Both the position numbers and the translations under genes were made by a program. The notes beneath the pieces were generated by a model. That model did not search any database. It saw only the letters and a list, made by a program, of their open reading frames with translations, and was not told the DNA's origin. From Cryptomeria japonica (Eukaryota; Streptophyta; Pinopsida; Cupressales; Cupressaceae), in contig NC_081406.1 in NCBI RefSeq assembly GCF_030272615.1, forward strand, positions 263,280,624 through 263,344,623: a stretch of DNA of 64,000 nucleotides. Direction: 5' to 3'. This document shows, piece by piece, positions 48,950 through 62,070 of the stretch (positions are counted from its first letter, which is position 1; each line of letters begins with the position of its first letter).

Positions 48950-49909
48950 TGTTGGAATCAAGGATCATTGAGAGAGGGGGGGTGAATCAATGATCTACCA
49001 GTTATTGAATTTTGTAACTTAACTTTAAACCACCAGAAGCATAAGCATGAAACTGAAATGCAGAAACATAAAACAATCAACCACAAAATCATAACATCGA
49101 GATTTTTACGTGGAAACCCAAATGGGGAAAACCATGGTGGGATTTGAACCAACAATATTATTCCACTATGGCTAGTAGCAAAACAATATTACAATATGGG
49201 AATGCACAAGCATTCAGGGACACTACCTAGAGCTCACTACTCAAATATAATAAGAGCTACAACCCTGGAAAGCTCACTGCCTTACTGATCAACTACAGAG
49301 ATGTATTACAATGAATGAACTCCAAAATAACATCTACAATGCTTGGATGAGTTCAGGTTAAGTGCCAAACACACTGACTATATCACTTTGACTATTTTGC
49401 TTTATTCTGCCTTGTTCTCTGTCTCAGTCAGCTACCGAATCAAGAATGCGCACGTGAAACTACACTACAAATTATTCTCGATCACCACTCGCTCATATAC
49501 AATCATACCATACATCAAAAAGATCTCCCACACTAGTCTTATATATCTGCAATCTCAAAATAGATCATTTATCAAGTCGGCCTACTAATGTAACATGTAG
49601 TCTTATATCGGCTTGACTGGATCACCAAAGATAAATGTGGATCACCAAAACAATGATAAAATGATATCTTTATGTTGTCCCAGTCATCCCATTCACGATT
49701 CATGACACCGCAATCACCGGAAAGCTTTCGAACCAAAACTACTCTGTTCAGCCTGAAATACTGGTTAACTGGCTATCGGTTGACATTCGCTTTCGGATAT
49801 TAGGACCCATGATTACCAGATAGGAATCACAAGAAGAGTTGCCATCAATGACAACCCTAAACCAATAATCAAGCATCAACAACCACTGGATGAGTGTCAA
49901 TTGCCAACA
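48950..49909 (-). mobile_element. Element F 5' LTR
   Basis: 960 bp, aligning with 42920-43856. The extra length is mainly a small duplication (AGATAAATGTGGATCACCAA) near 49630. Confidence 0.92.
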
Positions 49910-50228
49910 CATCCTTAGTCAATTTATGGCTAAGCCTTGTGAAAGCCATTGGGGAGCAACAAAGAATGTTCTTAAATACCTAAAAGGAACAATACATTTT
50001 GGTATTGTGTATACTGATGAATGTGATGTTGAGTTGGTAGGTTTTTCTGATTTAGATTGGGTGGGCAATTTCGATGATAGGAAATACACAACAAGATATG
50101 CATTCAACATAGGATCAGGAGTCATCTCATGGAGTAGTGAGAAACAACCAACTGTTTCTTTGTCATCAACAAAAGTTGAATACAAAGCCTTGACCACTGC
50201 AACTTGTGAAGCCATTTGGTTGAGATAG
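49910..50228 (+). pseudogene. Copia element G RNase H end
   Basis: Continuation of the 42919 frame after element F: SQFMAKPCESHWGATKNVLK, FSDLDWVGNFDDRKYTTRYA, VSLSSTKVEYKALTTATCEA, then a stop after AIWLR. No LTR of G is recognisable downstream. Confidence 0.88.
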
Positions 50229-51240
50229 GGTTATTTTTTGCTCATCCTCTGTGTTCTATTTTTTATTTATTTATGAGTGAAATGTAGGCCAATTAATTTA
50301 TCTTGATATTAATATCATATATATTTACTCATATGATTATTTTAAGAGTATTATCTACCACTTTATTTATTGAATTAAATAAAAGTATAATTCAGAATAG
50401 ATAATTGACTATATTAAAATAAATCTTTAATCATATAATGAATTTAATATCATATTTATTATCTATTATAGATTTATATTCTACTTTTAATTGTAATATA
50501 TAAATATTCATATTTAATCATATCATATTATCTACCATTTTATTTACTTTTTATTATATAACTATATTCATATTATTTAACTATATATTTTAAAATTGAC
50601 TAAAAATACATAATTATTTTGTTATAATATTTAACATAAATATAAATTTTATATAATTATTATTATTTTTTTTAATATTAATTATATATTTTATTTATTT
50701 TGTATATTTATTATTTTAATATATAGATTTTCTTATAATTTTTGTGAACATGATCATATCATTATACTATAACTATAATTACACCTTTCCACCTCTTACT
50801 ATCACTATAGTTGCACCTCTTGATATAATAAAAGAAGAGAAAAAACTCTAAAATATCATTTTCCATTTTCTTCTTATTTTTTATCAAGTTTTCAGCAATA
50901 ATGGCAAAGGTTGAAAGATTGAGAGGAAGTTAAGTAAACAAAATACAACGTAATGCTAGTATCTTATAGCTGAAACGGTTTTATGGATGAAAAATCTTTC
51001 AAAAAAATATAGTAAAATTTTTCCATCATAAATCTAAATAGAACAAAATACCTAAAAGATAATGTTAGATAATATTGAATAATCTCTTTATAAAATATGA
51101 AATATTCTTTTATTTGAAAAATAAATTAATATGAATAAAAAATCCTCTATAATACTTAAAAATAAATGTTAGATAATATTGAATAATCCCTCTATTAAAC
51201 ATGAAATATTCTTTTATTTGAAAAATAAATTAACATATAA
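50229..51240. other. Very AT-rich intergenic stretch
   Basis: Mostly A and T runs with TATTTA/ATAAAT motifs, no coding signal. A repeat of about 110 bp (AATGTTAGATAATATTGAATA...TTTTATTTGAAAAATAAATT) occurs near 51060-51130 and 51165-51236. Confidence 0.7.
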
Positions 51241-54200
51241 TAATTTATATTTCCGTCTTTGACCATATTGAATGTATGGTTCTCTTCTAATGAGGCTAAT
51301 TGTGAAGGCCGACCTCTAAAAGGATGAGATCCGACAGAAAACCGCACACCCGAAAAAGGATTTTTTTCCGTCCTAAGCATTATAATCACCTCCTCAAACG
51401 TGGAATGACATCAACGTTTGCTTCTTCCTTAGGTTAACATACAGTGAATACATTCGGCCATCATACCAAAAGCTGCAAATCGGACCAAATTGCAACACAG
51501 AAGTGAATTTATGGACCTAAATAGCTGAAAATTTCAGCTTCCATACTACTAGGTGGAGGTCTTTGTCACATACTATCGGATTGAAGAGCATAGAGACTGA
51601 AAAACATAGCAAATTGAAGCATACTTTTATCAGTAAAAATGTATTGGATGAAAGGAGGGTGTAAACACAGTTGTCAGCTGCAAACATTATCGTATCTGTG
51701 TCCACAGATCATTTCTCTGTTTTCTATGCCAATGTTATTGGATTCAATCAGGTTAGTAACTAATTTTCACATAAATTTGACTATAATTTTTGAACTTATT
51801 GATGAATTTTGGATATTCAATAAAATTCTATGCGACCCAACATTGTTACTTCAATTGGGCATTCCTGTTGCAGTTTTTGGTTATACAAAATTGAAATTTT
51901 GGTGTTCTTGATTAATTTGATGGGCTTAGTTGGATGTATTATGTAAGCAAATGTTCTGGCTTTTGAGTTAGTTTCCTTAATTAAATGAATTTGAAGATTT
52001 GGCTTGCTAAGGGGATGTTAGGGTAGTTTGTAATGATAATCAGGGGCGCCAGTAGAAGTACGGGCGCTATTCAGGTTTAAATTGCCCCATGATAGTAAAG
52101 CTGTCAAAAACTCCACCGAACGTGTGGTGAAGTTGTGGAATATTGATTATCATTCAATTGTGCCTCCTGTTTACACATCTAGCGTTATAAGGCGGCCCGA
52201 AATCTCACTCAATTAATACCATATGAAAATTGGTTTTTAAAGAATTGGGTCTTTTGCTGGTGATGTTAATAGTCATTAAGGGTTTTGTTGGTTGTAGGCG
52301 TTTGGCCTTATTTTTTATATTAAATTCTCTCACCACTTGTCTAGATTTAACTTTTTTTCCATTATTTGAGTATCTCATCTGGGTACAGGTATGCCTAGTA
52401 CTCAGTATCAATAGGTTTTTTGAGCCTTTTCTGATGCCGAAGAGGATCATTTATATCATATGCCTCGTAAGGTACAACAACTACATTAACCCAGATAAAT
52501 GAACCCATTTTTGTATGTGGCATGAGCCTGCTAGATTTGAATCTGTATCTTCTCGGTGGCACGCAGGCCCAGAAGCCATGGCTTCGTGAAGCATAAAGGT
52601 CGTTTTGTTGTTGAATTTTGCTTAATGATTAGCTTAAGGTTTCAGATGGTTTTACTTTGATACGGAATCTGTAACATGATACACTGTTTGGTTCGCAGAA
52701 ATTATCTTAAGATTCCCTTCTGAATTTTTGTGCCCTTGTGCTTCTTATCTTTGTTGTTAATGCAGGCTCTTTTGTTTATTTGGTTTCCTAAAGGGAGAAA
52801 TTGAATATACAATCTATTGTGGAAGAGTCTTCTTGATTGTAAGATGCAATAATAATGCATCATTGATTTTCCTTCGCTTTTGGATTGGAACTAGCCAATT
52901 TTGATGAAGTGAATTTATAATTTTGTATTAGATGTCTTAAATGACAGTCATTAATTTCTTCAAAGTCATGCAATACTTCTAGTTCTAGGTACCCTCGTCG
53001 GGAAGATTGTAGCCATTGGTTCATTAGGTTCTGAAGTTTAACCTGGTCTCAGTAACATGATGTTAAAGGTTGTAGCCCACCTGATGGGAACTAAACTGGG
53101 TTTATTTTCCCTTTGAGCTCTACAAATTGCCACTAGGTCCTAGCAAAATGAACGAATTTTCTTTTGCCTACTGAAATATTAAAATCAAGTGTAAAGCTAA
53201 GCTGATAGTTCTTGATATATAAAAGGCCTGTTGTGAATTAAGTGATTCTGGACATAACAAAGTGATATGGATCGACACAAACACACAAAACTGCTCAGAA
53301 ACAAAATTGACGACACCACCAGCTAAAATTAAAATATGCATGGTTTTTCTGGATTTTCAAATCTAGGAGCTCTAATCACCCAACAAACTTAAGGTCATCA
53401 GGGGAATTAAATAGCTTTAAGGAGATCATAGGTATCTGTATTGTATTTAAAAGGGCATGATGAAGCTGCCTGAGTGAGGTATAAGGTGTGGATAAAACGT
53501 AAAATATTTTCTAGGTTGTCTATGCAGGTTTAAAAGAAATAATTTGTGACTGAGCTGAACCCTCACCTCCTAACCTCCAACCTTTATGTACATGTGAATA
53601 TTCAGATTTGTCAAAAATTATCCTACCGTGCAGTAAGATTACCGTTCATATTGAATCATTTTAAAATATCTCTCCATTGATTACTGCAGGCATCCTTTCC
53701 AATCCCATGCAAGTATCTTGTGTATGTTACAGCCCAAGAACATTGAGATCATCAAGGAAACCAAATAGCTTGAAGGAGCTCATATTCATCTCAACAGAAT
53801 GTAGTTTACTACACCTTTGTAATGTAAACGCTGAAATATTTTCAACAATAAGTAAAAAGCCTATCTTCTAGTTGATTATCCATGTGTGCTCAACACACCA
53901 CCTTTTGAAGATAGAATACAAGGACCAACAAGGAATGATAGTTATGATATCGAGTATCAAAGTTATGTCCTGAAGTAAGTGAAAGTCATGTCCTGAAGGA
54001 AGAAGAATTTCAGATTGTGGTGTAGTGCTATAAGAAGATGCAATGTGTATTAAAGATTACTTAAGCTGATGATTTGACAGACTAAGCCTCAAAATGGAAC
54101 ATAAGTTATGAAGTTTTCACGATATGGTTATGAGATGCAATGTGTTTTCAAGATTGGTCATTGTTATTTAATGCTGTTAATATTTTCAGTCTAACTTACC

Positions 54201-55407
54201 TGTTCACTCTGATTACCCCTGGATCTGTGTCTAATTCATACCTGGTCCACTGTGGGTGTGGACAGGAGTCTGCAGAACCCAACTGGGTTCATCTGGGTAC
54301 ACTTTGAAGTGTGCCCGGGTGGTGTCTGCCATGTCCAGGGAAAACCTGTGGTGAATTAGGTGCTGTTTTATTTTATTTTACTTCTATTTTTTTTTTTATC
54401 TGTTTTCTTTTTCCAACAAACATCACTATACTGTTAGGCAGCCGAGAAGAATGTGGTAGGAAGTCTATCATTCCCTGGCTTGTCCTCCAACTTACTTCTG
54501 CAGCCAATGACGGCCAATGAGTATATACATAAAAATGATGGTGTTTTAGTGTTGCTATTATCATTGGTGCTAGTGATGTTTTAAGTTCATAGGCTGCTCT
54601 TTCACTTTTATCTTTTATAATAAGTTTTGGATTTGTACAGCTATTGGTGATTTTGGTATTTTGTTGTAAGCCTTGGAGTATTACCTGCTGCAATTCTCCG
54701 TAAAAAGCAAAAAATATTAATTATGCACACATGCTTTACTTTTTGCACACATTTATTTGAAGGTGCTCAATGTTAATTATTTACAATTCTTTACATTTAA
54801 TTATCCTTTTAAGTCCTAATTTACATCTATTAACATATACTTAGTCTTTAAATACATGCTGTGACATTTAAATGTGTGCTGTATGTGGTCTTAGTAATAA
54901 TCATGTGTTTGTTTTTTCTGCTTTTGAGGTTACAGCTATATTATTGGGATTATTTGAAGTTGAATATACATACGGTCTTGCATAATGTATATGGTGACTC
55001 ACCCAGTAATATATTATATGCATGTTATGAAGTATTCTGAACTTAATCTGTCTTTTCATGCTGGAAATATGTATATATTTATGATTTTTATATTTGTTTT
55101 CTATGGACATCCCAAATGTGAATCCAACACCTCCCCATCCACACACAAAAAAAAAACTGCCAACCCAAACCGTTAACCTTGTATTCAGTGAGTATGGCCA
55201 TAAGATGTGTGTAGGGATTTGTCAATTTGCGGCAGGAGTTGAGGAAGGACATGGAGCGACAAAGCAGTATGCCATGGCTTAACTGGAAAATGATGGTAAG
55301 CCTCAGATGGTGCAGAGTTGCAGACCATATGGTTTGAAGCCCTATGGGAGACTGATGATGATTACATTCCTTAACCATCTCATTGGCATCAGCGATGACA
55401 TAATCCA
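51241..55407. other. Intergenic DNA, nothing recognised
   Basis: No convincing exon or transposon domain is seen. The base composition is more balanced than upstream. It could hold promoter or distant 5' UTR exons of the gene at 57168, but the sequence alone does not show it. Confidence 0.4.
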
Positions 55408-56465
55408 TGTAATATCCTGTTTATTTATTTTTTAAATATACCGAACCCTAGCTCGAAATCATAATAGTTTGCACAAATAGAATACTGCTAATATCAAATC
55501 CTAGCACAATCGGTAGAGATTTGCACAATTAAACATAATTTGAAATCCTTATGGCTTCTTGATGAGATCAATTCAGAAATTGCAGTAAATGGTTTATTCT
55601 ATAATCAGATTTAATGTTGAGAATTCAGTTCAGAAAAACCAAATTAATTCTTTTAAGCAGCTGCTGTTTCATCTCAAATCTACACTGATCTATCTCTTAG
55701 TGAAATGCCTTTTAGATGCCTCAAAATCTGCTTGATACCATCCTTGGAATACCATGACCAGCTGCTTGTTGAAAGGATATTTTAATTCAAACTGAAATTA
55801 ATCAAATTTGTACAATGACGATCTCTGCATGAAATCACTCTAAGGAATTGCAGGTTTTCGTCCTCCAATTCCAGATCTAAAGGGTTTTCGTCCACAAGTT
55901 AATTGAACCAAAGTTCCATGCTCCAATAAAGAGTAGAAATCAGATAATAGAATGCTTTCTCAATATGCCTCCTTCTTACTTGGTTTCTGTTAAATAGATT
56001 TTTCCTCCCAAGAGTCATAACCCTTCAAATGCCTCTTGATTAATATTAAAATAAATTTTAATTATAATTTCATTTTGTAACATTACTTGACCTTTTTGGA
56101 AGTGGCTGCTTTGCACTTGATCTCAAGGACTTCCACTTTCTGTTTCTCTTTTGTTTATAACTGCAGCTTTAATTTCTTTAACTCCACAAGTTCCTTTTGG
56201 TGGCTTTTGAGTCTTTGACAAACACGATTTATATGTGGCAGATACTTCTATTTTGTCCTCATTTAATTTTTACAATCCCCTTTAACATTCTTTTAATCCT
56301 TCACACACTGCCTTATAAAATATTCAATATTTCTGAATATTTTAATCTCAAAAGTTCAAAAGTACAAAACTAAATTCAATAAAGAGCACTTGTAATCCCT
56401 GAATAGGATTACCAAACGATTTCAAGGGTTTAGTCTTGGTTTAGTTTTGAAGAGGGGACATTACA
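55408..56465 (-). mobile_element. Solo LTR about 700 bp upstream of the RING-FYVE-SYLF coding start
   Basis: Ends TGTAATATCC and GGGGACATTACA (TG...CA; 1058 bp). Flanks ATCCA (55403-55407) and TTCCA (56466-56470) form a target duplication with one mismatch. The reverse complement starts TGTAATGTCCCCTC, which I take as the LTR start, so the orientation is minus. No internal region is present. Confidence 0.75.
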
Positions 56466-57167
56466 TTCCATCTTCTATCCAGCGCTTAAGTTGCATCCCA
56501 TGCTAAACCACTGCAGTTTCTTTTTACACGTGTACATAGCTACATGGGAGGCAGTCTATTATAGAAAACCTTTCAATTACAGATTCAGAGATGATATTAA
56601 CAAGATAGTATGTACATTAGCCTAATTCTAATTCTACTTTGCAAGTTGGCAGTCCAATAACACTTGAAATCAAGTTCACATGCATTATCTAGAGCTTTAT
56701 GTTCAGTAATTGTTGGCTCAGTCTACTCAGTGGATTTTGTTATTAGAAAGAGATGAGCATTATCAAGCAATGACCACAGAGGCACATACCTGCTTTATGA
56801 TTTCTTATTATTTCCTCCACATCTGAAATATTTCCAATTTGATGGTTGGGTCCTATGTGAAGTATTTACAACTGATGCATTAAGGGATTCTGAAATCCGG
56901 AGATGTAATATTTTTCTCTCTGACGACCCATGGTATCTGGAACTTTTTGAAACTGCGTTTTAAATCTGAGTATTGCTTTCTAGAAACTATGAAGAATAGA
57001 AGTCTTGTATATTGTCCATTTAGGTGTTCATTCTATTTGATCACTATTGTGCTTGATATTTGCAGGCCATCTTGTTGTTAATGAAGTTTTCAATCCTTAA
57101 AACAGATTTAAGCCTGTAACACTCTTCATAATATCGTATGCAAAATTGAAAAAAACCTTCAGGGTAC
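56466..57167 (+). other. Upstream region or 5' UTR of the RING-FYVE-SYLF gene
   Basis: No coding signal. CCTTCAG at 57156-57162 could be a splice acceptor just before the start codon (exon from 57163), since an in-frame TGA lies at 57147-57149. A 5' UTR intron is therefore possible. Confidence 0.4.
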
Positions 57168-60100
57168 ATGGCAGATGGCATCAGTCTTCCAACATGTGTG
57201 GTGTGTATGGAGGACCTTGGGGCCAATGGTGGACCTGCGTCTTTAACTTGTGGTCACAATGGTTGTCTAGAGTGTTTACAAGAGGTTTGATTTTCTGCAT
57301 TGGTTATGATCTCAATTTTGCAAGTTGACTTCTTGAGATGCATCTGAAATGTTTCTCATTTAGCTGTAAATGCACATTTGTTCACTCCAGAACGTGGCCA
57401 AATAACGAAGGCTACGTGCATACACACAAAGTTTTGATTCTCTGAATTAATGTAAATAGTTTTCAATAATAGAGTTCTTAATGAGTCCTTTTTTCTGCTT
57501 TTATCCTGAACATTTTCTTCATCAAACAGCTGCAGTTGCGCTTGGATGTACCCTTTTGTCCCCTTTGTCGTACACCATTTGATCCTAATTTGAATCTTAG
57601 ATTGAACATTGATTTGAATGATGCACTGGAAAGAATGAAGAAAATGCCACATGTAGAGAGATATGCAGCCTCTCAAATAAATTCATTCAGTGAGTCAAAG
57701 AGAGGCCTTCCATTGCCGAAAGAAACCGGCCCCTGGGTACAAGTATCAGTTTCACAGAAAGGACATTCATCTTCTGTTGATCATGCCTCATGTGATGCAA
57801 ATTCTGATATCAATAGAGGTTCTCAAGCAACAATGCCAGAAACCCCCCCGCCCGAAGTAAATTTAAGGAATATTATAAGTGGTTTATATACAATTGTAAC
57901 AGGGAGAAATATATCAGATCCCCATCAAGAAGAACCAGGGAGAAATATATTAGCTCCTCATCAAGAAGAAATACCGGACACTACATCTGAGCTATCATCT
58001 GAAGAAACAGACATTACTACATTGTGGCCAGAAGTTAACTTGCCAAGTGCACCACCCATCCTGCATGTAGATGAGGATGATAGTCACATTATTCAAGCAA
58101 TTTTGGAAGCAGAGCCACCTCAGTGGGTTCCTGATAGTTTTGCTTTCTGTTGTATGCGCTGTGAGGCACCCTTCAAGCCACTTGTTTGTGGAAGGCATCA
58201 TTGTCGTTTCTGTGGAGGAATATTTTGCAGAGCATGTTCAATGGGAAAATGCCTGTTGCCTGTAAAATTTAGAGAGCGAAACCCACAAAGAGTTTGTGAT
58301 TTGTGTTATGAGAAGTTGGAACATTTGCAGAGTTTCTTGATAAAGTATGTGAGCAATGCTTCTCAGTTAGCAACACATGATGTCATTGACTGGACCTGTC
58401 TGAGAGGATGGGTGAATACTCCTTTGGGCTTGTCAATGGAGCAGGAGATCTACAAGTCGAGCAATGTTTTGAGACATTATTGCAAGGTGCATATTCAAAA
58501 CCTACATGCTCCGAGGCAGATGAGTATCTCATTGCCTGGCAGTAATATTTGGATTCTAAACATGAATCTGTTCTGTCCATCTGATGCATTTCACTTTGGT
58601 AGCCTATTACTTGTTGTGAATTCTGAAACATTGCCAGTTGTTACAGATTGCGAGGCTGAAGGCAGAAGGGTCCATACCTGTTTGTGTTTTACAAGGAGCT
58701 AAAGGATTGGCAATCTTAACAGTTGCAAAAGCTGGCATGGTTCTCACCTACAAATTAGGCACTGGTTTAGTTATTGCTCGACGAGAAAATGGTTCCTGGT
58801 CAGCACCATCAGCAATATTGTCCTTTGGTTTAGGTTGGGGTGCACAGGTAAAGATTGTCGCACATACATATTTGGGTGATAGTTCCCATTTGATTGAAAA
58901 AAGGTTCTTTTTAAATTACAGTTGGTTTGATTTTTTATTTCATTTTTACTATGTGCAGGTTGGTGGGGAGCTTACAGATTTTGTTATTGTGCTCCGCAAT
59001 TCTGCTGCAGTCAAAGCCTTCAGTAGTCGAATGCATTTCTCTTTTGGAGGTGGATTAAGTGCAGCAGCTGGACCATTAGGTAGAGCTGTAGAGGCAGATC
59101 TCCGAGCTGGAGATGAAGGAATAGCTGCCTGTTATACATACAGTTGTAGCAAAGGTAATTCCAGGCAGTTCGTACCTGTGGATTATATCTGTTTTGTTTA
59201 ACATATCTGAAGAAATATTTTTGGGATCAAAGGTATCCTTTCTTTTTATAATTATTTTGTAACTCATATTTAGTCATATAGATCTATTCCTGATCAACTA
59301 GGTTCCTGTTGGTTATCGATGTTGAATGATTTTTAAGATTTAGATACGTATGTTGTTCGAATGTCTGATGTGAGCAAGTCCCTTCTCTAGGCAGAGGAAT
59401 GTTTGCAACTCTAACTTATATGTTAGGTTTTTCTTCTTTGATGCTATACATTATGGCAAGAAGTAAACAAAATACATTCAAGAAATTAAAAGGACGTGTT
59501 TAATCACAAATGTTTAGAATGGCATTGGAAATGTGAAGGGATGGAAAAAGAATGGAAGAAATCAGGAGATGGTTTGTTCTGAAACAAACAAACAGAGCTG
59601 ATACTTTTTCACTTAGATTTAATAGAAAATTGGGAGGAAAACTAGGGATTATGATGTAAAGTTAAACCATAAGTGAGAACAAGAGGCAATCTAGGGTTCT
59701 TTTTATCCTCGTACTTTTTCATTGTAGTTGTATGTACTTTTAAGTCCCATTGACCTACTCGAGGATATTAAATTTTAATGACATCCATCTTTGATAAATC
59801 TGGTTATTAGGGTACATCAACCCTTGTGACATCTTTCAAATTGTAGCAATGCTTCTTTTTCTTTTGCCATTAGTATAAATCGTCCTTTCTGAATTCCATG
59901 TGTGCTAATGAAGTGTTCCTTTTCTTGAAAGTCTCCCTGTTTGTCTTGTTTATGAAACCAAAAAACCTGTTAGAAATATGGAAACACTGGATGTTGCTAT
60001 TCCCTATCTCACACTAAGATCAAGGATGTCCCAGGAGATGTAAATTGAAACTTGACTGTCTACTTTCTCTTTTGAATACACTTCAGCATCAAGAAACCCT

Positions 60101-60781
60101 TCAACCTCAAAGTAAGATGCACTGCCAACTACATCACCTAGAGTTAGCCGGCCTTTAATACAATGTGCTTACCCCAATGGCCTGTTTTGCTTGTTGAACT
60201 TGAAACTACATCATCTTTAAAATAAGTATGCTAAATATTTATTGCAATTTATGAATCTTTGTTACTCTATGCCTAAATATATTTTTTCTTATATTTGTCT
60301 TAGTTGTAACTTGTGACTACCTTTTAAAAAATATATTTATGTGTCAAGATATATTAACCTTATACTATATATTTTGTCTTTAACCTTGACAATGCTTTGA
60401 TGCAAATAAATTTTGCTAAATTGTCAAAGGAACGCAAGCAAAAATGACAGTAAAACCTCTGTTTCTTTTTACTATTCATCAATATCTCCCTTAGGAATAT
60501 TCTCAGAGAAGGCTGTTTGGGGCACAATCAAATACTATTCAGTTTGAACATCCTTTACTTATTTAAAGGAATAACATATTTTTTTGTTTCATACAGGTGC
60601 TTTTGTTGGATTGTCACTAGAGGGAAATATTGTTGCTTTACGATCAAAGACAAACACACTATTCTATGGGGATCCATATCTTACACCTACTGATATTCTC
60701 CTCGGTTCAGTGGAAAGCCCAAGGGCAGCAGCACCTTTATACAATGCTTTGAATGATCTGTTTCAGTGTTTGGAAGGATGA
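57168..60781 (+). CDS. RING-FYVE-SYLF domain protein, five exons, 551 aa
   Basis: Exons 57168-57284, 57530-58486, 58647-58847, 58959-59154 and 60597-60781 (TGA 60779-60781) total 552 codons. Introns are GT...AG: 245, 160, 111 and 1442 bp, phases 0, 0, 0 and 1. The start is the first ATG of exon 1 (TACATGGCA), with an upstream in-frame stop. Domains: C3HC4 RING at residues 10-52 (C10, C13, C28, H30, C33, C36, C49, C52); an acidic linker with a 12-residue repeat (164-187); FYVE at about 238-302 (WVPD, GRHHCR, RVC; eight Cys ligands 247-298); SYLF at about 326-549 (GAKGLAILTVAKAG, GLGWGAQ, GDPYLTPTDILLG). FYVE fingers bind PI3P on endosomes, SYLF domains bind lipid and actin, and RING fingers usually act as ubiquitin E3 ligases. 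I infer a peripheral endosomal protein. Plant FYVE-SYLF proteins of this type are known; specific function is not shown here. Confidence 0.93.
57902..57973 (+). repeat. In-frame 36-bp tandem duplication in the linker
   Basis: GGGAGAAATATAT...CATCAAGAAGAA occurs at 57902-57937 and 57938-57973, giving GRNISDPHQEEP and GRNILAPHQEEI (residues 164-187). Confidence 0.95.
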
Positions 60782-61423
60782 TATATACACCTGTAAATCT
60801 GTAAATTTTTTAAAAAGTTCTGTTTAAGCTCTTACAATGTCAATAGCTGTACAAGATGTAAGAAATATTTTTAGTGGTAATTGCAATGGCGAAATGCCAT
60901 GAGATATCACTGATATTGTGCCCTTTGTGAAACAGTTGCTTGAAAATATAGTTTGATGTTACTGCCCATTGAAATTGCTTGGAACCTGCTTTCATTTGAA
61001 GCGGATGTGCAATGATATTACAGTTTACTTTTATCTGCAGTGTCCTGTACTAGTCTGGCATTTTTACAATTTGTTAGGTAAATTGCTGGACTGGGGGAAT
61101 ATTTCAATCGTCCTTAACTACATGAAATTAGATTGGAGTGCAAGATGATTTTCAGTTAAAAGAATACACGAGGGAATTTCAAAAGTTTTTTTCTTAAATT
61201 GTCTCATAAATTTCTCATACTTGCATGAAAAATGTTTCCTCGGTATGAAGGTTTTGTCAGAAGTTGCAAATTCCGTTTCTGTTCTGCACATAGCGTTCAA
61301 CTCAGTGTGCATATTTGTGCGGGATTTAAGAAATGAAAATAATTAACAATAGTACTCACATGTCCTGGAATTTGCTGACTGACTGATTTCTAAAGTTTAT
61401 ATTCCTTGACTCATTTTTATGTA
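60782..61423. other. 3' flank of the RING-FYVE-SYLF gene
   Basis: Probably contains the 3' UTR; no clear AATAAA signal is seen near the stop. Nothing else is recognised. Confidence 0.5.
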
Positions 61424-61614
61424 TTGAAAAATTGCTGACTTGCAGCATAAAGCATGATCTGCTTATATCAAGCATAAAATTATCGCATTTGAAATGTTTT
61501 TTTGTTTTTGTTTGCTCTTATGATACAGTGCTGTTTTTTGAAAAATTGCCGACTTGCAGGTTAAAGCATGATCTGCTTCTATTAAGCATAAACTTATCGC
61601 ATTTGAAATGTTGA
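61424..61614 (+). repeat. Two copies of a roughly 77-bp unit, 114 bp apart
   Basis: GAAAAATTGC(T/C)GACTTGCAG followed by AAAGCATGATCTGCTT and TTATCGCATTTGAAATGTT occurs at 61426-61502 and 61540-61616. Confidence 0.88.
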
Positions 61615-62070
61615 TTTTTTGTTGGCTAAAAGAGCAATTCTTTGATCTTAAAAAAACACATTTCAATTATAAGTATCAAAGCTAAATACTGCAAACCACG
61701 ATTAGAAGTAAAAATTCAAAAAAAACAAAAAAACATTTGTAGATATAAAAGTAATCTAAGTCGAGAGGTGTTCTAAGTAACATTATGTTTATTTTATGTT
61801 TTTAATCACATGGCCGATTATATTCTTGAAATTAAATATAATTATAAACATCTACGGTGCATTAAATAACAGTTTTTTCAAAAAAGTAAAATTTATTTGA
61901 AAGTAAACAATGCAGTAAAATAAAATAAAATAAATCTTAATTAGATAAAATTAAATAATGCTTATATGAACAAAAATAGTTCATCAAATGGAAATAAAAA
62001 GTAAATAGATTTAAAGTAATATGAAAAGCTATTAAAGTAATAACTTTTGAAATAAAAATAACTAGCAATT
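61615..62070. other. A-rich intergenic DNA
   Basis: AAATAAAATAA-type sequence without a gene or recognised repeat. Confidence 0.5.

Larger units (their letters stand above)
42920..49909 (-). mobile_element. Element F: non-autonomous copia-type LTR element without pol
   Basis: LTRs 42920-43856 and 48950-49909. Flanks CATCT (42915-42919) and CATCC (49910-49914) give a target duplication with one mismatch, and the RNase H frame of element G continues across it. On the minus strand: LTR, Met-tRNA primer site, C-terminal half of a copia gag with zinc knuckles, then about 3.3 kb of reading frames without RT, integrase, protease or RNase H motifs, a polypurine tract and the LTR. It must have depended on a partner's enzymes. 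Confidence 0.92.

Noticed and set aside
52041-52215. 58-codon open frame in a more GC-rich patch
   Set aside because: No ATG, a stop directly upstream, no domain, and no partner exon; too short to support.
55088-55408. 106-aa minus-strand ORF next to the solo LTR
   Set aside because: No recognisable motif, and it overlaps other equally open frames.
57146-57328. 60-aa ORF starting before the RING exon
   Set aside because: It is a shadow of the RING exon in another frame; the real frame has the C3HC4 ligands and splices in phase.
58487-58702. Continuous extension of the FYVE ORF past 58486 to a stop at 58702
   Set aside because: The extension has no SYLF similarity, whereas splicing 58486 to 58647 joins the conserved SYLF sequence in frame.
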